DNA of 27,383 nt from a virus. Within the stretch, counting starts at the first letter, position 1. Each line of letters starts with the position of its first letter. The position numbers and the translations under genes were made by a program. Positions 14,452 to 21,943 of this stretch are shown in pieces. Under the pieces are notes generated by a model. It was not told where the DNA came from and made no database searches. It worked only from the letters and a program-made list of their open reading frames with translations. Where the stretch lies: IMG/VR virus record IMGVR_UViG_3300001351_001046, positions 1 to 27,383 of that record; one strand, given 5' to 3'.

Positions 14452-14454
14452 TAA

Positions 14455-14527
14455 TGTCTTATGGTGTAATTGGTAACACGTCTCGTTTTGGTCGAGAAGA
14501 GTCTAGGTTCGAGACCTAGTGAGACAA
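14455..14527 (+). tRNA. tRNA-Gln (anticodon TTG)
   Basis: Acceptor TGTCTTA / TGAGACA, D-stem GTGT/ACAC, anticodon stem TCTCG/CGAGA with loop TTTTGGT, T-arm CTAGG/CCTAG with loop TTCGAGA. Last tRNA of the array; the next gene starts 15 bases on. Confidence 0.92.
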
Positions 14528-14542
14528 CTAAAATTAAAAGTT

Positions 14543-14707
14543 ATGAAAAAACAAGAATTACCAGATGCAAAAAAACATCAACAAATTAGCTTTATTAAAT
14601 CAGGAATCCGTTTATTAGGTTATGGAGCTTTATGGTTTAGCTTGGATATTGCAGTTATTTTACTTATATTGAGTGAAATAGTAGGAATAGGAGAAGAATT
14701 AGTATAA
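14543..14707 (+). CDS. 54-aa single-pass membrane protein
   Basis: Start at ATG 14543 after an AAATTAAAAGTTATG leader; an earlier GTG frame would run into tRNA-Gln. Charged N-terminus (MKKQELPDAKKHQQ), then a hydrophobic region from about residue 22 to 45 (YGALWFSLDIAVILLILSEI), acidic end. Function unknown. Confidence 0.5.
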   Translation: MKKQELPDAKKHQQISFIKSGIRLLGYGALWFSLDIAVILLILSEIVGIGEELV

Positions 14708-14716
14708 ATAATAATT

Positions 14717-14869
14717 ATGAGCAAAGAAATAGAAACTTACGTAAGAGAAAATTACAAAAAAACATTTGGTGATAAACCATTAATTATTGAAGAGAGAGAA
14801 TCATGTTATTTAGTATCAACTAGTAAGGATGATTCACCTTTAATTTTAAGTAAAAACATAAACAATTAA
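14717..14869 (+). CDS. 50-aa hypothetical protein
   Basis: MSKEIETYVRENYKKTFGDK followed by short beta-type stretches (LIIEE, YLVSTS, LILSKN). Preceded by TAATAATTATG and followed eleven bases later by the thioredoxin start. No family recognised; the regular spacing and start context support it. Confidence 0.5.
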   Translation: MSKEIETYVRENYKKTFGDKPLIIEERESCYLVSTSKDDSPLILSKNINN

Positions 14870-14879
14870 AATAAAAATT

Positions 14880-15122
14880 ATGAGTAAAATTTATTATTTT
14901 TCTGCGAACTGGTGTCAACCTTGTAAACAGTTAGCACCAACAATGGAAAGAAGTGGTCTACCATTTCAAAAAGTTAATGTAGATGAAGATTCAACTTTAT
15001 CAGCAAAATATGGAATTAGAAATGTTCCTACTTTAGTAAAAGTAGATAATAGTGGTAATGAAGTTAGTAGATTAGTAGGTAACAACCCACTAGAAAAAAT
15101 TCAAAGCTGGTATAATGGGTAG
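14880..15122 (+). CDS. Thioredoxin
   Basis: 80 aa, a compact cytoplasmic thioredoxin. Active site WCQPCK at residues 12-17, FQKVNVDED strand, and cis-Pro loop RNVPTLV near residue 50. Shorter than bacterial thioredoxins (about 105 aa), as in phage versions. A likely role is to reduce the C-terminal cysteine pair of the phage ribonucleotide reductase; this is inference from family use, because nrdA lies far away. It overlaps the next gene by eight bases. Confidence 0.9.
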   Translation: MSKIYYFSANWCQPCKQLAPTMERSGLPFQKVNVDEDSTLSAKYGIRNVPTLVKVDNSGNEVSRLVGNNPLEKIQSWYNG

Positions 15123-15390
15123 AACAGCAATAGATATAGTTTTAGAAGGAGTATCTAGTGGTAGTATAACCCAAGAAGATGCTAAAATTCTATTAGAAGT
15201 AATCAACCAAAAAGGAGGTAATACTTTTGTACCTGTACCTTACAGAGAAATAAACATACCAGATTGGACATACGATCCATATAGACCAGGTCAACCTTGG
15301 TATACAGTAACAAGTCATACATCTGGATATTCTCAAGCAGAAGGGACTACAGATAATCAACCAAAAACAACATTAACAACAAATGGGTAA
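15115..15390 (+). CDS. 91-aa hypothetical protein
   Basis: An N-terminal helical half (AIDIVLEGVSSGSITQEDAKILLEVINQ), then a Pro/Tyr/Trp-rich half (VPYREINIPDWTYDPYRPGQPWY) and a Thr-rich end. The second half looks disordered or adhesive rather than enzymatic. It overlaps thioredoxin and queD by eight bases each, so it is firmly part of the thioredoxin-queD-queE transcription unit. No family recognised. Confidence 0.55.
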   Translation: MGRTAIDIVLEGVSSGSITQEDAKILLEVINQKGGNTFVPVPYREINIPDWTYDPYRPGQPWYTVTSHTSGYSQAEGTTDNQPKTTLTTNG

Positions 15391-15850
15391 ATTTCAATCA
15401 AGTAAAGTATTTGACGGGTTTAGTACAGTATTTCGTCAACACAATGCAGGAAGTACTCATTGTAGGTTTGTACATGGTTATGGTATATCATTTAAAGTCT
15501 ACTTTGAAGGTGAATTAGATGATCGTAATTGGGTTTGGGATTTTGGTGGTATGAAAAGAGCTAAAACTCAAATCGATGGTATGTCTCCAAAAGAATATTT
15601 CGATTTTATGTTTGACCACACTATGATTATAGCAGAAGATGACCCATTTAAGGTAGCTTTTATAGAAATGGGAGAGGCAGGAGCAGCACAAGTAAGAATT
15701 ATACCAGCTACAGGAGCAGAAAAATTTGCTGAATTTATATTTAACAAGGTTAACCCTTTCGTATTAGAAGAAACAAATGGTAGAGTTAGAGTTACTAAGG
15801 TTAAATTTATGGAGCATGGTAAAAATGCAGCATATTACGTAGAAGATTAA
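15383..15850 (+). CDS. queD: QueD-like 6-carboxytetrahydropterin synthase (variant metal motif)
   Basis: 155 aa, second step of the 7-deazaguanine route: dihydroneopterin triphosphate to 6-carboxytetrahydropterin. It has FSTVFRQHNAGSTHCRFVHGYG at the place of the QueD zinc/catalytic segment, with C27 and H31; the usual HGH is HGY (Y33) and the early His is replaced by Phe, while extra His (20, 26) are nearby. WVWDFGGMKRAK and FDFMFDHTMIIAEDDP are typical of this family's longer, Trp/Asp-Phe-Gly-Gly subfamily. Its N-terminus overlaps the preceding gene and it lies just ahead of queE, which supports the call. Confidence 0.8.
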   Translation: MGKFQSSKVFDGFSTVFRQHNAGSTHCRFVHGYGISFKVYFEGELDDRNWVWDFGGMKRAKTQIDGMSPKEYFDFMFDHTMIIAEDDPFKVAFIEMGEAGAAQVRIIPATGAEKFAEFIFNKVNPFVLEETNGRVRVTKVKFMEHGKNAAYYVED

Positions 15851-15881
15851 TATAATAGTGAAACAACCACATTAAAAAATT

Positions 15882-16670
15882 ATGGAACATAAAAAATTAA
15901 AAAGGGTAGAGGATTACGATAAAGTTCTACCGATTGTTGAGGTTTACACAGCAGTTCAATCAGAAGGATCAAGAGCAGGTTACCCTACAGTAGTTATTAG
16001 AACCACAGGATGCACGCATCGTTGTTATTTCGGTGAGGGTGGATGGTGTGATTCTTTTTATACTTCAATTCACCCAGAAAAAGGTAAGTATACATTCCAA
16101 TCAATAATTGATATGTACAAAGCAAACCCCCATATCAAAGAAATGATGTTAACGGGAGGCTCACCTACAATGATACCTCACTTAGTTAACGAATTAACAC
16201 ATTTTGCACATGAGAATGGTATTTTTATTACTATCGAAACTGAGGGATCTCATTTCCTCGCCACAGACTATCCTATTCATTTGTTATCTATTAGTCCTAA
16301 GTTTTCTAATTCTGTTCCTGTCTTAGGAGTAGAAACACCTCAAGGTGCTATCACAGACCAAAAAATGATTGATAGACATAATAAGCTTAGACTTAATTAT
16401 AAAGCTATGTCTGACATGATGTCCTACCACCCAGATTATCATATCAAACCAGTATGGGATGGTAAAGATGAAAAGACATTAGAGGAAATTTTAACTTTTA
16501 TTAAAGTTATGGATATACCTCAAGATAAAGTATGGTTTATGCCTGCTGGAGATTCAAGAGAGGGTCTATTTAAATCTTACCCTTTAGTATTTGATTGGGT
16601 TAGAGATAATGGTTATAGAATGACTTGGAGGCCTCACATAATAGCCTTCCAAGACCTTCGGGAGGTGTAG
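15882..16670 (+). CDS. queE: QueE 7-carboxy-7-deazaguanine synthase (radical SAM)
   Basis: 262 aa. Converts 6-carboxytetrahydropterin to CDG using SAM and a 4Fe-4S cluster. The family start is clear: VEVYTAVQSEGSRAGYPTVVIRTTGC. The cluster cysteines are C44, C48 and C56, a CX3CX7C spacing rather than the radical-SAM CX3CX2C, because YFGEGGW is inserted before the third Cys. The SAM-binding LTGGSPTM follows near residue 95, and an IETEGSH strand and LSISPKFSNS agree with QueE. Followed by a promoter-like module and folE. Confidence is high for family, lower for reaction details. Confidence 0.88.
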   Translation: MEHKKLKRVEDYDKVLPIVEVYTAVQSEGSRAGYPTVVIRTTGCTHRCYFGEGGWCDSFYTSIHPEKGKYTFQSIIDMYKANPHIKEMMLTGGSPTMIPHLVNELTHFAHENGIFITIETEGSHFLATDYPIHLLSISPKFSNSVPVLGVETPQGAITDQKMIDRHNKLRLNYKAMSDMMSYHPDYHIKPVWDGKDEKTLEEILTFIKVMDIPQDKVWFMPAGDSREGLFKSYPLVFDWVRDNGYRMTWRPHIIAFQDLREV

Positions 16671-16671
16671 T

Positions 16672-16700
16672 GGATACCCAAATAAAGTTTCGTATATTAT
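16672..16700 (+). promoter_or_regulatory. Promoter-like module before folE
   Basis: GGATACCC, ten bases, TCGTATATTAT, then a leader with AAATAAAAAGTTATATCAATG. Same architecture as 11693. Confidence 0.55.
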
Positions 16701-16721
16701 ATTAAATAAAAAGTTATATCA

Positions 16722-17414
16722 ATGGAAAATAGAAGAAAACTCCACGAACAGTTAGAAGTGGTACAAGAGGGATTCGCAAACGGTGTAGCACCAGGATTCC
16801 CATTTAATGATGAACAAAAATTAGCAATGATTGAGGAAGCTGAAGAAGCTTATGGTAAGTTTTTAACAGCACTAAAATGTGATTGGAGAAATGACCCAAA
16901 TTCAGCAGAAACTCCAAGACGCGTAGCAAAGGCATATGTAAATGATTTATGGGCTGGTAGATACACTCAAATGTCCCCTATCACTTCATTCCCATCAGAT
17001 GGTTATGATGGTATTATTATAGAACGTAATATACCGTTAACTTCAATGTGTTCTCATCACCACCAAACAATAGATGGTGTTGTTCATATTGGATACATAG
17101 CAGGAGAAGATGGACAAGTAATTGGTTTATCTAAACTAAATAGAATTGTAGAGTTATTTGGTAGAAGAGGAGCAATACAAGAACAATTAACATCAGCTAT
17201 TCACAATGCCGTAGAAAAAATTACTGAAGGTAATAAAGGTGTTATTGTTACTATAGTAGCAGGACACAATTGTGTTTCATGTAGGGGTGTTAAACACCAA
17301 GGTGCTTCAATGGTAACCACCAAAGTATCTGGTGTGTTTAAAGATAATGATAATGTAGCTAGAAAAGAATTTTTTGATAGCTTAAAAATTAATAACGGAG
17401 GACATAACATATAA
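16722..17414 (+). CDS. folE: GTP cyclohydrolase I
   Basis: 230 aa. Opens GTP to dihydroneopterin triphosphate, the entry step of the 7-deazaguanine pathway. Hallmarks: ETPRRVAKAY (residues 63-72), SMCSHHHQTIDG (C110, H112, H113), GLSKLNRIVE, FGRRGAIQEQLT, and HNCVSCRGVKHQGASM with C184/C187. These include the zinc ligands and the catalytic His. A phage with queD, queE, queC and dpdA nearby uses it to raise the precursor supply for base modification rather than for folate. First gene of a unit that continues to 18663. Confidence 0.95.
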   Translation: MENRRKLHEQLEVVQEGFANGVAPGFPFNDEQKLAMIEEAEEAYGKFLTALKCDWRNDPNSAETPRRVAKAYVNDLWAGRYTQMSPITSFPSDGYDGIIIERNIPLTSMCSHHHQTIDGVVHIGYIAGEDGQVIGLSKLNRIVELFGRRGAIQEQLTSAIHNAVEKITEGNKGVIVTIVAGHNCVSCRGVKHQGASMVTTKVSGVFKDNDNVARKEFFDSLKINNGGHNI

Positions 17415-17419
17415 GAGAA

Positions 17420-17920
17420 ATGGCATTAAAAGCAGATAATAAAATATTTTTAAGTTGGATTGATGTAAATGATGCAGTTGATAACTTATGTGATAAAATT
17501 CGACATGACCAACCTAATATAGATTCAATCCATGGTATTGCTAGAGGGGGGTTAATCCCCGCTGTCTTAATATCACATAAACTAGGTTTACCTTGGACTG
17601 ATGCTATATTACCTAATACTCTAGTAGTTGATGATATATGCGATTCAGGAGTTACTCTAGAAAAATCCCCAGGGGTTTATACCGCTGTATTACATTATAA
17701 ACCTCATACATCTTGTTTTAAACCAACTCTTTGGTCTAAGATACATGAAGGGGATGAATGGCTTATTTACCCTTGGGAGACTAAAAATTCAGATCCCATA
17801 CAAGATTATTTAAAAGAAGATAAGATATGGTATGATGGTAATTATATTGCGGGTATGACGAATGACAAAGAAGGGTCATTTATGAAATTTCAAAATAAAA
17901 TAAAAACTAAAAATAAATAA
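17420..17920 (+). CDS. Phosphoribosyltransferase-like protein
   Basis: 166 aa, type I PRTase fold: IHGIARGGLIPAVLISHKLG near residues 38-58 and the PRPP loop LVVDDICDSGVTLE near residues 69-82 with the two Asp. C-terminal half has EWLIYPWETK, often seen in xanthine/hypoxanthine-type PRTases. It would join PRPP to a purine-like base. Six bases after folE, so a link to salvage or to the deazapurine pathway is possible; substrate cannot be read from sequence. Confidence 0.8.
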   Translation: MALKADNKIFLSWIDVNDAVDNLCDKIRHDQPNIDSIHGIARGGLIPAVLISHKLGLPWTDAILPNTLVVDDICDSGVTLEKSPGVYTAVLHYKPHTSCFKPTLWSKIHEGDEWLIYPWETKNSDPIQDYLKEDKIWYDGNYIAGMTNDKEGSFMKFQNKIKTKNK

Positions 17921-17923
17921 ATT

Positions 17924-18121
17924 ATGAATTATTGGCAAGTAGACGTAAAGTTAACAATGGAACATGAAAGTGGCAAAATCCAAAAAGTAACAGAAAAATA
18001 CCTAGTAGAAGCAGTATCACCAACAGATGCAGAAGCTAAAGTATACAAAGATTTTGAAGGTGAAAGTAATTTTACAGTAGACAAAATCGTAAAAACAAAA
18101 ATTATTAAAATTATATCTTAA
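17924..18121 (+). CDS. DUF4494-like protein
   Basis: 65 aa. WQVDVKLTMEHESG, then QKVTEKYLVEAVSPTDAEAKVY and a final beta strand, closely resembling the short DUF4494 family of Bacteroidetes, whose function is not known. Good support for the host group. Its stop shares an A with the next start (TAATG). Confidence 0.7.
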   Translation: MNYWQVDVKLTMEHESGKIQKVTEKYLVEAVSPTDAEAKVYKDFEGESNFTVDKIVKTKIIKIIS

Positions 18122-18663
18122 TGAGTAATCAATTAAGTTTATTTAGCGAAGCAGATGTGCCTTTTGTTAATGAAGTAGAAATATTTAACGGCACATTCGG
18201 TAAACCAAATAATTATGAACCAAACATACCAGAAAAAAAAGAATGGCAATTCGTTTACGACTTCGTACTCGAAGAACTTGAAGAATATAAAGAAGCTTGC
18301 GAAAAAGGAAACATCGTGGAAGTTTTGGACGCTTTGTGCGATATTGCTTATGTTTCCCTTGGGAACGGTACTATGTTACACGGTCTTAAAGATAAGATAT
18401 GGCCAGCTTATCAAGAAGTACAAGCAAGTAATATGTCAAAAGCTTGCGTATCTGAGAAAGAAGCCTTGGATACCGTCAGCTTACGAAGTAAGGAACAAGG
18501 TGAGGCCTGCCATTTTACGAAACTTGAGGAAGGACGGTATATTGTCTATAGATCTAGAGACAAAAAAGTAATGAAAAATGTTAATTACTTTAGACCTGAC
18601 TTATCGCAATTCTTTACAACTGAGGAATTGGCTAAAAATTATTTAGCAGAAACGATTATATAA
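18121..18663 (+). CDS. MazG-like nucleoside triphosphate pyrophosphohydrolase
   Basis: 180 aa. All-alpha NTP-PPase signature EELEEYKEA followed by EVLDALCDIAYVSLG (E-x-x-D), the metal-binding pattern of MazG/HisE-type enzymes. QASNMSKAC with following Glu continues a pattern seen in the Bacteroidetes branch. Hydrolyses NTPs or dNTPs to monophosphates; phage MazG proteins can clean nucleotide pools or alter the stringent response, both possible here. The N-terminal MSNQLSLFSE tail resembles a clamp- or SSB-interacting end only loosely. Confidence 0.75.
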   Translation: MSNQLSLFSEADVPFVNEVEIFNGTFGKPNNYEPNIPEKKEWQFVYDFVLEELEEYKEACEKGNIVEVLDALCDIAYVSLGNGTMLHGLKDKIWPAYQEVQASNMSKACVSEKEALDTVSLRSKEQGEACHFTKLEEGRYIVYRSRDKKVMKNVNYFRPDLSQFFTTEELAKNYLAETII

Positions 18664-18669
18664 AACTTA

Positions 18670-18686
18670 GGCTCCCGTAGGGAGCC
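18670..18686 (+). terminator. Terminator-like hairpin fused to the polymerase promoter
   Basis: GGCTCCC / GGGAGCC with GTA loop. The second arm abuts TTCGTATATTTAC at 18687. Same arrangement as 8991 and, with a longer stem, 26634. Confidence 0.5.
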
Positions 18687-18687
18687 T

Positions 18688-18700
18688 TCGTATATTTACA
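18688..18700 (+). promoter_or_regulatory. Promoter-like TCGTATATTTACA box before DNA polymerase
   Basis: Eleven bases after the GGCTCCC box. Leader TCAAATAAAAGTTATATAAATG follows. Confidence 0.55.
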
Positions 18701-18719
18701 TCAAATAAAAGTTATATAA

Positions 18720-20480
18720 ATGTATAAGAAAGCATATACTGGTAATAAATTAAAACATTTAGGTCCTAATTGGGTTGAAATCCACCTTTGGGAAGAGGAT
18801 AAAGGACATCAAATAGTACCTTACAACAACATAGCATACCAGGAATGTACTGAAGAAGAACAAACACATACTGGGTTAAATGGTGAGCCTCTTAAACCAA
18901 TATCTAAATGGTTTTTTTCTAAAAACCCTGATTACAGTTCTAAGAATACCCCAAATTTACATTTCCACGATATGAAACCCCATCAAAAGTTTCTAGTTGA
19001 AAAATATGGTGTAAACGATGTTCCTTCTAAAGGGCATAGAGAAGTGTTTTTTGATATTGAGTGTGAAATAGGGGGTGCTTTAACTGAAGAATATATTGAA
19101 GATGCACCAATGCCTATTACCTCTATTGCTTGGTGGGATAAACAAAAAGATTATTGGTCTATTCTTATTTTAGATAAAAAAAGTCAACTAAAACATACAA
19201 AAACGGGAGAAAACAAGAATAAAGAAATTATACCTTGTGCTACTGAAAATGAATTGTTAGCTAAATTTGTTGAAGCAATAAGAGAAATGGATCCTGATAT
19301 TTTAGTAGGATACAATTCAGATTATTTTGATATTCCTTATTTGTACTACAGAATGTGTAGAACAATAGGTAAAGATTGGGCTGATCATTTATCTCCTATT
19401 GGTAAAGTTAATTCAAAAAAGGGTAACAAATATTTCTTTAAACAAAATCAATATGTAGATATTGTAGGTATTGAATCATTAGATTATATTCGTTTACATA
19501 AAAAATATAGTTGGAAGGATGAACCAAGTTGGAAGTTAGATGCTATTGGAGCCAAATATGTTGGTATGAATAAGGTTGAATATGAAGGAAACCTAGATCA
19601 ATTATTCGAAACAGATATCCATAAATTTATTCAGTATAACTTTGTTGATGTAGAAATACTTCAAAAATTAGATGAAAAATTACAATATTTAGCTTTAACT
19701 AAAAATATAGCACACAAAGGAAAACACAATTACAGTGAAGTGTATGCTAATAGTATTTCACAAGATGGAGCAATTTCAGCTTATTTATTATCCCAAGATA
19801 TAATTCCTCCCCCAAAAGAACCTAATCCACAAAAGAAAGAATCGTATGCAGGAGGATACCTTTTTTGTCCCAAAGCAGGATTGTATAAATATATGTTTGA
19901 TGAGGATTTAACATCGCTGTATCCGTCTATAATAATGTCTATAAACATAGGTAAGGAAACATTCGTGGGTCGTATTGTAGATGCTAATGAACGTAATAAT
20001 AGACTGGGACTTAACGATTTAAAGGAACGTGATCCTGAAGAATTATTATTAGTTGAAAACGGCAAACGTAGACAAACTAATGTTAAAGTAAGTGACTTAA
20101 TTAATATAATTGAATCCCAAAAGTTAGCTGTAGCAGCTAATGGCTCAATGTTTAGAACAGACAAAGAAGCAGTATTATCTACTATTCTTAAAAAATGGTT
20201 TGAAGAACGAGTTATTTATAAAACCCGTATGAAAAAAGCATATAAAGCCGGTGATAAAGAATTAGGTGAATATAATCATTTAATGCAGTACACCATGAAA
20301 ATTTTGCTGAATTCACTCTATGGTGCGACAGCTTTACCAAGCTTTAGGTATGGAATGAATTTCCAAACATTAAGTGAAGCAATCACATTATCAGGACACA
20401 GAATTATTCAAGAATCAGCTTTATGTGCTAATAGACACATGAATAAAGTTATGAAGGGTCTAATTCAATTAGATATATAA
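18720..20480 (+). CDS. 43A: DNA polymerase, family B (gp43), N-terminal fragment
   Basis: 586 aa carrying the N-domain, the 3'-5' exonuclease and most of the palm/fingers. Exonuclease residues: D112 and E114 in FFDIECE, which agree in numbering with T4 gp43; GYNSDYFDIPYLYYR; YNFVDVEILQKLD. Polymerase motif A is FDEDLTSLYPSI (near residue 395) and motif B KILLNSLYGA (near 527). It then stops after VMKGLIQLDI without motif C. The missing YxDTDS and thumb are encoded at 21940. Together the pieces give 897 aa, nearly the length of T4 gp43 (898). Not a simple frameshift, since 1.46 kb with four genes lies between. Confidence 0.92.
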   Translation: MYKKAYTGNKLKHLGPNWVEIHLWEEDKGHQIVPYNNIAYQECTEEEQTHTGLNGEPLKPISKWFFSKNPDYSSKNTPNLHFHDMKPHQKFLVEKYGVNDVPSKGHREVFFDIECEIGGALTEEYIEDAPMPITSIAWWDKQKDYWSILILDKKSQLKHTKTGENKNKEIIPCATENELLAKFVEAIREMDPDILVGYNSDYFDIPYLYYRMCRTIGKDWADHLSPIGKVNSKKGNKYFFKQNQYVDIVGIESLDYIRLHKKYSWKDEPSWKLDAIGAKYVGMNKVEYEGNLDQLFETDIHKFIQYNFVDVEILQKLDEKLQYLALTKNIAHKGKHNYSEVYANSISQDGAISAYLLSQDIIPPPKEPNPQKKESYAGGYLFCPKAGLYKYMFDEDLTSLYPSIIMSINIGKETFVGRIVDANERNNRLGLNDLKERDPEELLLVENGKRRQTNVKVSDLINIIESQKLAVAANGSMFRTDKEAVLSTILKKWFEERVIYKTRMKKAYKAGDKELGEYNHLMQYTMKILLNSLYGATALPSFRYGMNFQTLSEAITLSGHRIIQESALCANRHMNKVMKGLIQLDI

Positions 20481-20821
20481 TGGAAATAGAAAGTAGACCT
20501 TGGGGAATGTATGAAGTATTATTAGATGCCCCTGAATGTAAGGTAAAAAGAATAACAGTAGCACCTGGTCAAAGGTTATCATATCAATACCACTACAAAA
20601 GAAAAGAAATTTGGACTGTAGTTAAAGGTAATTTAACAATTATTTTAGATGGTGAAAAAGTATTTAGAGGACCTGGACAATCAATAAAAATTGGTTTAGG
20701 AGATAAACATAGAGCTTGGAATGAAACAGGTGGAGTAGTTCAATTTATTGAAGTACAAACAGGAACGTACTTTGGTGAAGATGATATTGTAAGATTAGAA
20801 GACGATTATAAAAGATTATAA
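20480..20821 (+). CDS. Mannose-6-phosphate isomerase-type cupin
   Basis: 113 aa cupin matching the stand-alone C-terminal domain of type II phosphomannose isomerase/GDP-mannose pyrophosphorylase. SRPWGMYEVLL, VKRITVAPGQRLSYQYHYKRKEIW with Q-x-H...E metal ligands, DKHRAWN, and IEVQTGTYFGEDDIVR. Would interconvert mannose-6-phosphate and fructose-6-phosphate, or bind sugar. It starts at the last A of the polymerase N-part stop (TAATG), so it is translationally coupled to it. First of four genes between the polymerase halves. Confidence 0.85.
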   Translation: MEIESRPWGMYEVLLDAPECKVKRITVAPGQRLSYQYHYKRKEIWTVVKGNLTIILDGEKVFRGPGQSIKIGLGDKHRAWNETGGVVQFIEVQTGTYFGEDDIVRLEDDYKRL

Positions 20822-20887
20822 TACCCCGCGCAAACCAAGAGGTAGTGCGTTAAACGCGCGTAAAATGCGCATAAATTACATAATAAT
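20822..20887 (+). other. GC-rich palindromes in the gap between polymerase halves
   Basis: Two perfect eight-base palindromes, ACGCGCGT (20854-20861) and ATGCGCAT (20865-20872), three bases apart in an AT-rich setting. Also CCCCGCGC upstream. No ORF. Possible operator, hairpin or recombination seam. Confidence 0.35.
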
Positions 20888-21151
20888 ATGGCACTTAAAA
20901 AACAATCAATTAGGAGTAACCAATTAATTACAGAAAATGGAGAACCTATTTCTAAAGAAGAATTAATTGCAAGAAGTGAAGAATGGAGTGAAATCCAAGA
21001 AAATTTCTTTAGAAAAATGATTAAACAGGGAGGTACTTTTAAAGTAGCGGGTATAAAATATAATGTATCCCTAGTTGAAAGAAATGACCTAGATTCAAAT
21101 GGAAACAAACCAGTAAAAGTACAACCATTACCTGGAGAAAGAACCTTTTAA
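20888..21151 (+). CDS. 87-aa hypothetical protein
   Basis: Basic N-terminus (MALKKQSIRSNQLI), an acidic helix (KEELIARSEEWSEIQENFF), then beta strands. Soluble; no motif recognised. Second gene of the insert between the polymerase halves; it starts a few bases after the GC-rich palindromes. Confidence 0.6.
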   Translation: MALKKQSIRSNQLITENGEPISKEELIARSEEWSEIQENFFRKMIKQGGTFKVAGIKYNVSLVERNDLDSNGNKPVKVQPLPGERTF

Positions 21152-21161
21152 ATATAAAAAT

Positions 21162-21545
21162 ATGTTAGTAGAAGTATCAAACGGAGAGTTATTAGACAAA
21201 ATTTCAATTTTAGAGTTAAAAATGCTTAAAATTGAGGATAAAGAAAAATTAGTTAATGTTCATAAAGAATTTGACACCTTAAACCCTTTAGTTATAGAAT
21301 TATTTGAAAGATATGATGGGCAACTTCAAAACCACTATCTTGAATTAGCTAAAATTAATGGTGAACTTTGGGATATAGAAGATTGGATTAGAGATTGCGA
21401 ACGTGAAAAGAGATTTGACAAAGAATTTGTAGAACTAGCTCGTTCTGTGTATATTACCAATGATAAGAGATGTGAAGTTAAAAAATTAATTAATATTTTA
21501 ACATCATCAGGTTTAGTAGAAGAAAAATCATATAAAGAATATTAA
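21162..21545 (+). CDS. DUF6165-like protein
   Basis: 127 aa. LVEVSNGELLDKISILELKMLKIEDKEKL at the start and LWDIEDWIRDCEREKRFDKEFVELARSVYITND-type region, ending EEKSYKEY, the pattern I associate with DUF6165, which is often found in surface-polysaccharide gene clusters. Predominantly helical. Its stop shares an A with the next ATG (TAATG), so it is coupled to the cytidylyltransferase. Confidence 0.65.
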   Translation: MLVEVSNGELLDKISILELKMLKIEDKEKLVNVHKEFDTLNPLVIELFERYDGQLQNHYLELAKINGELWDIEDWIRDCEREKRFDKEFVELARSVYITNDKRCEVKKLINILTSSGLVEEKSYKEY

Positions 21546-21943
21546 TGGTAAAAGGGGTTATAGCAGGTAATTTTGATGTAATGCATCCGGGTTATATAGC
21601 AATGTTTAAAGAAGCATCAGCTAATTGTGATTGCTTAGTAGTAATGTTACATACAGACCCTTCTAAAGAACGACCTGAGAAACTTAAACCTATATTAAGT
21701 GTAGAGGAGCGTAAAGCAATGTTACTCTCTCTTATTTATGTTGAGGATGTAGTAAGGTATACTTACGAAGGTCAACTATTAGATTTGTTAAAATACGGTG
21801 AATTTGACGTTAGGTTTTTAGGTGACGATTATATTAATAAACCCTTTACAGGTGATAATCTACCGATTAATGTGTATTATCTTAATAGAGACCATGGTTG
21901 GTCAACAACAAAATTTAAAAAATTAATATTACAGTCAATATGA
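21545..21943 (+). CDS. Cytidylyltransferase-family nucleotidyltransferase
   Basis: 132 aa. Nucleotidyltransferase fold: GNFDVMHPGYIAMFKEA (residues 8-24; HxGH is altered to HPGY), VVMLHTDPSKE, SVEERKAMLLSL, FLGDDYI and the closing STTKFKKL, as in glycerol-3-phosphate cytidylyltransferase or the HldE-type domain. It would charge a sugar- or alcohol-phosphate with a nucleotide. The changed second His of the signature may lower or alter activity. Ends by overlapping the polymerase C-part start by four bases (ATGA). Confidence 0.8.
   Translation: MVKGVIAGNFDVMHPGYIAMFKEASANCDCLVVMLHTDPSKERPEKLKPILSVEERKAMLLSLIYVEDVVRYTYEGQLLDLLKYGEFDVRFLGDDYINKPFTGDNLPINVYYLNRDHGWSTTKFKKLILQSI

Noticed and set aside
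18215-18571. 118-residue frame inside the MazG-like gene
   Set aside because: Out-of-frame shadow; the MazG-like frame carries the metal-binding motif and the proper start overlap.
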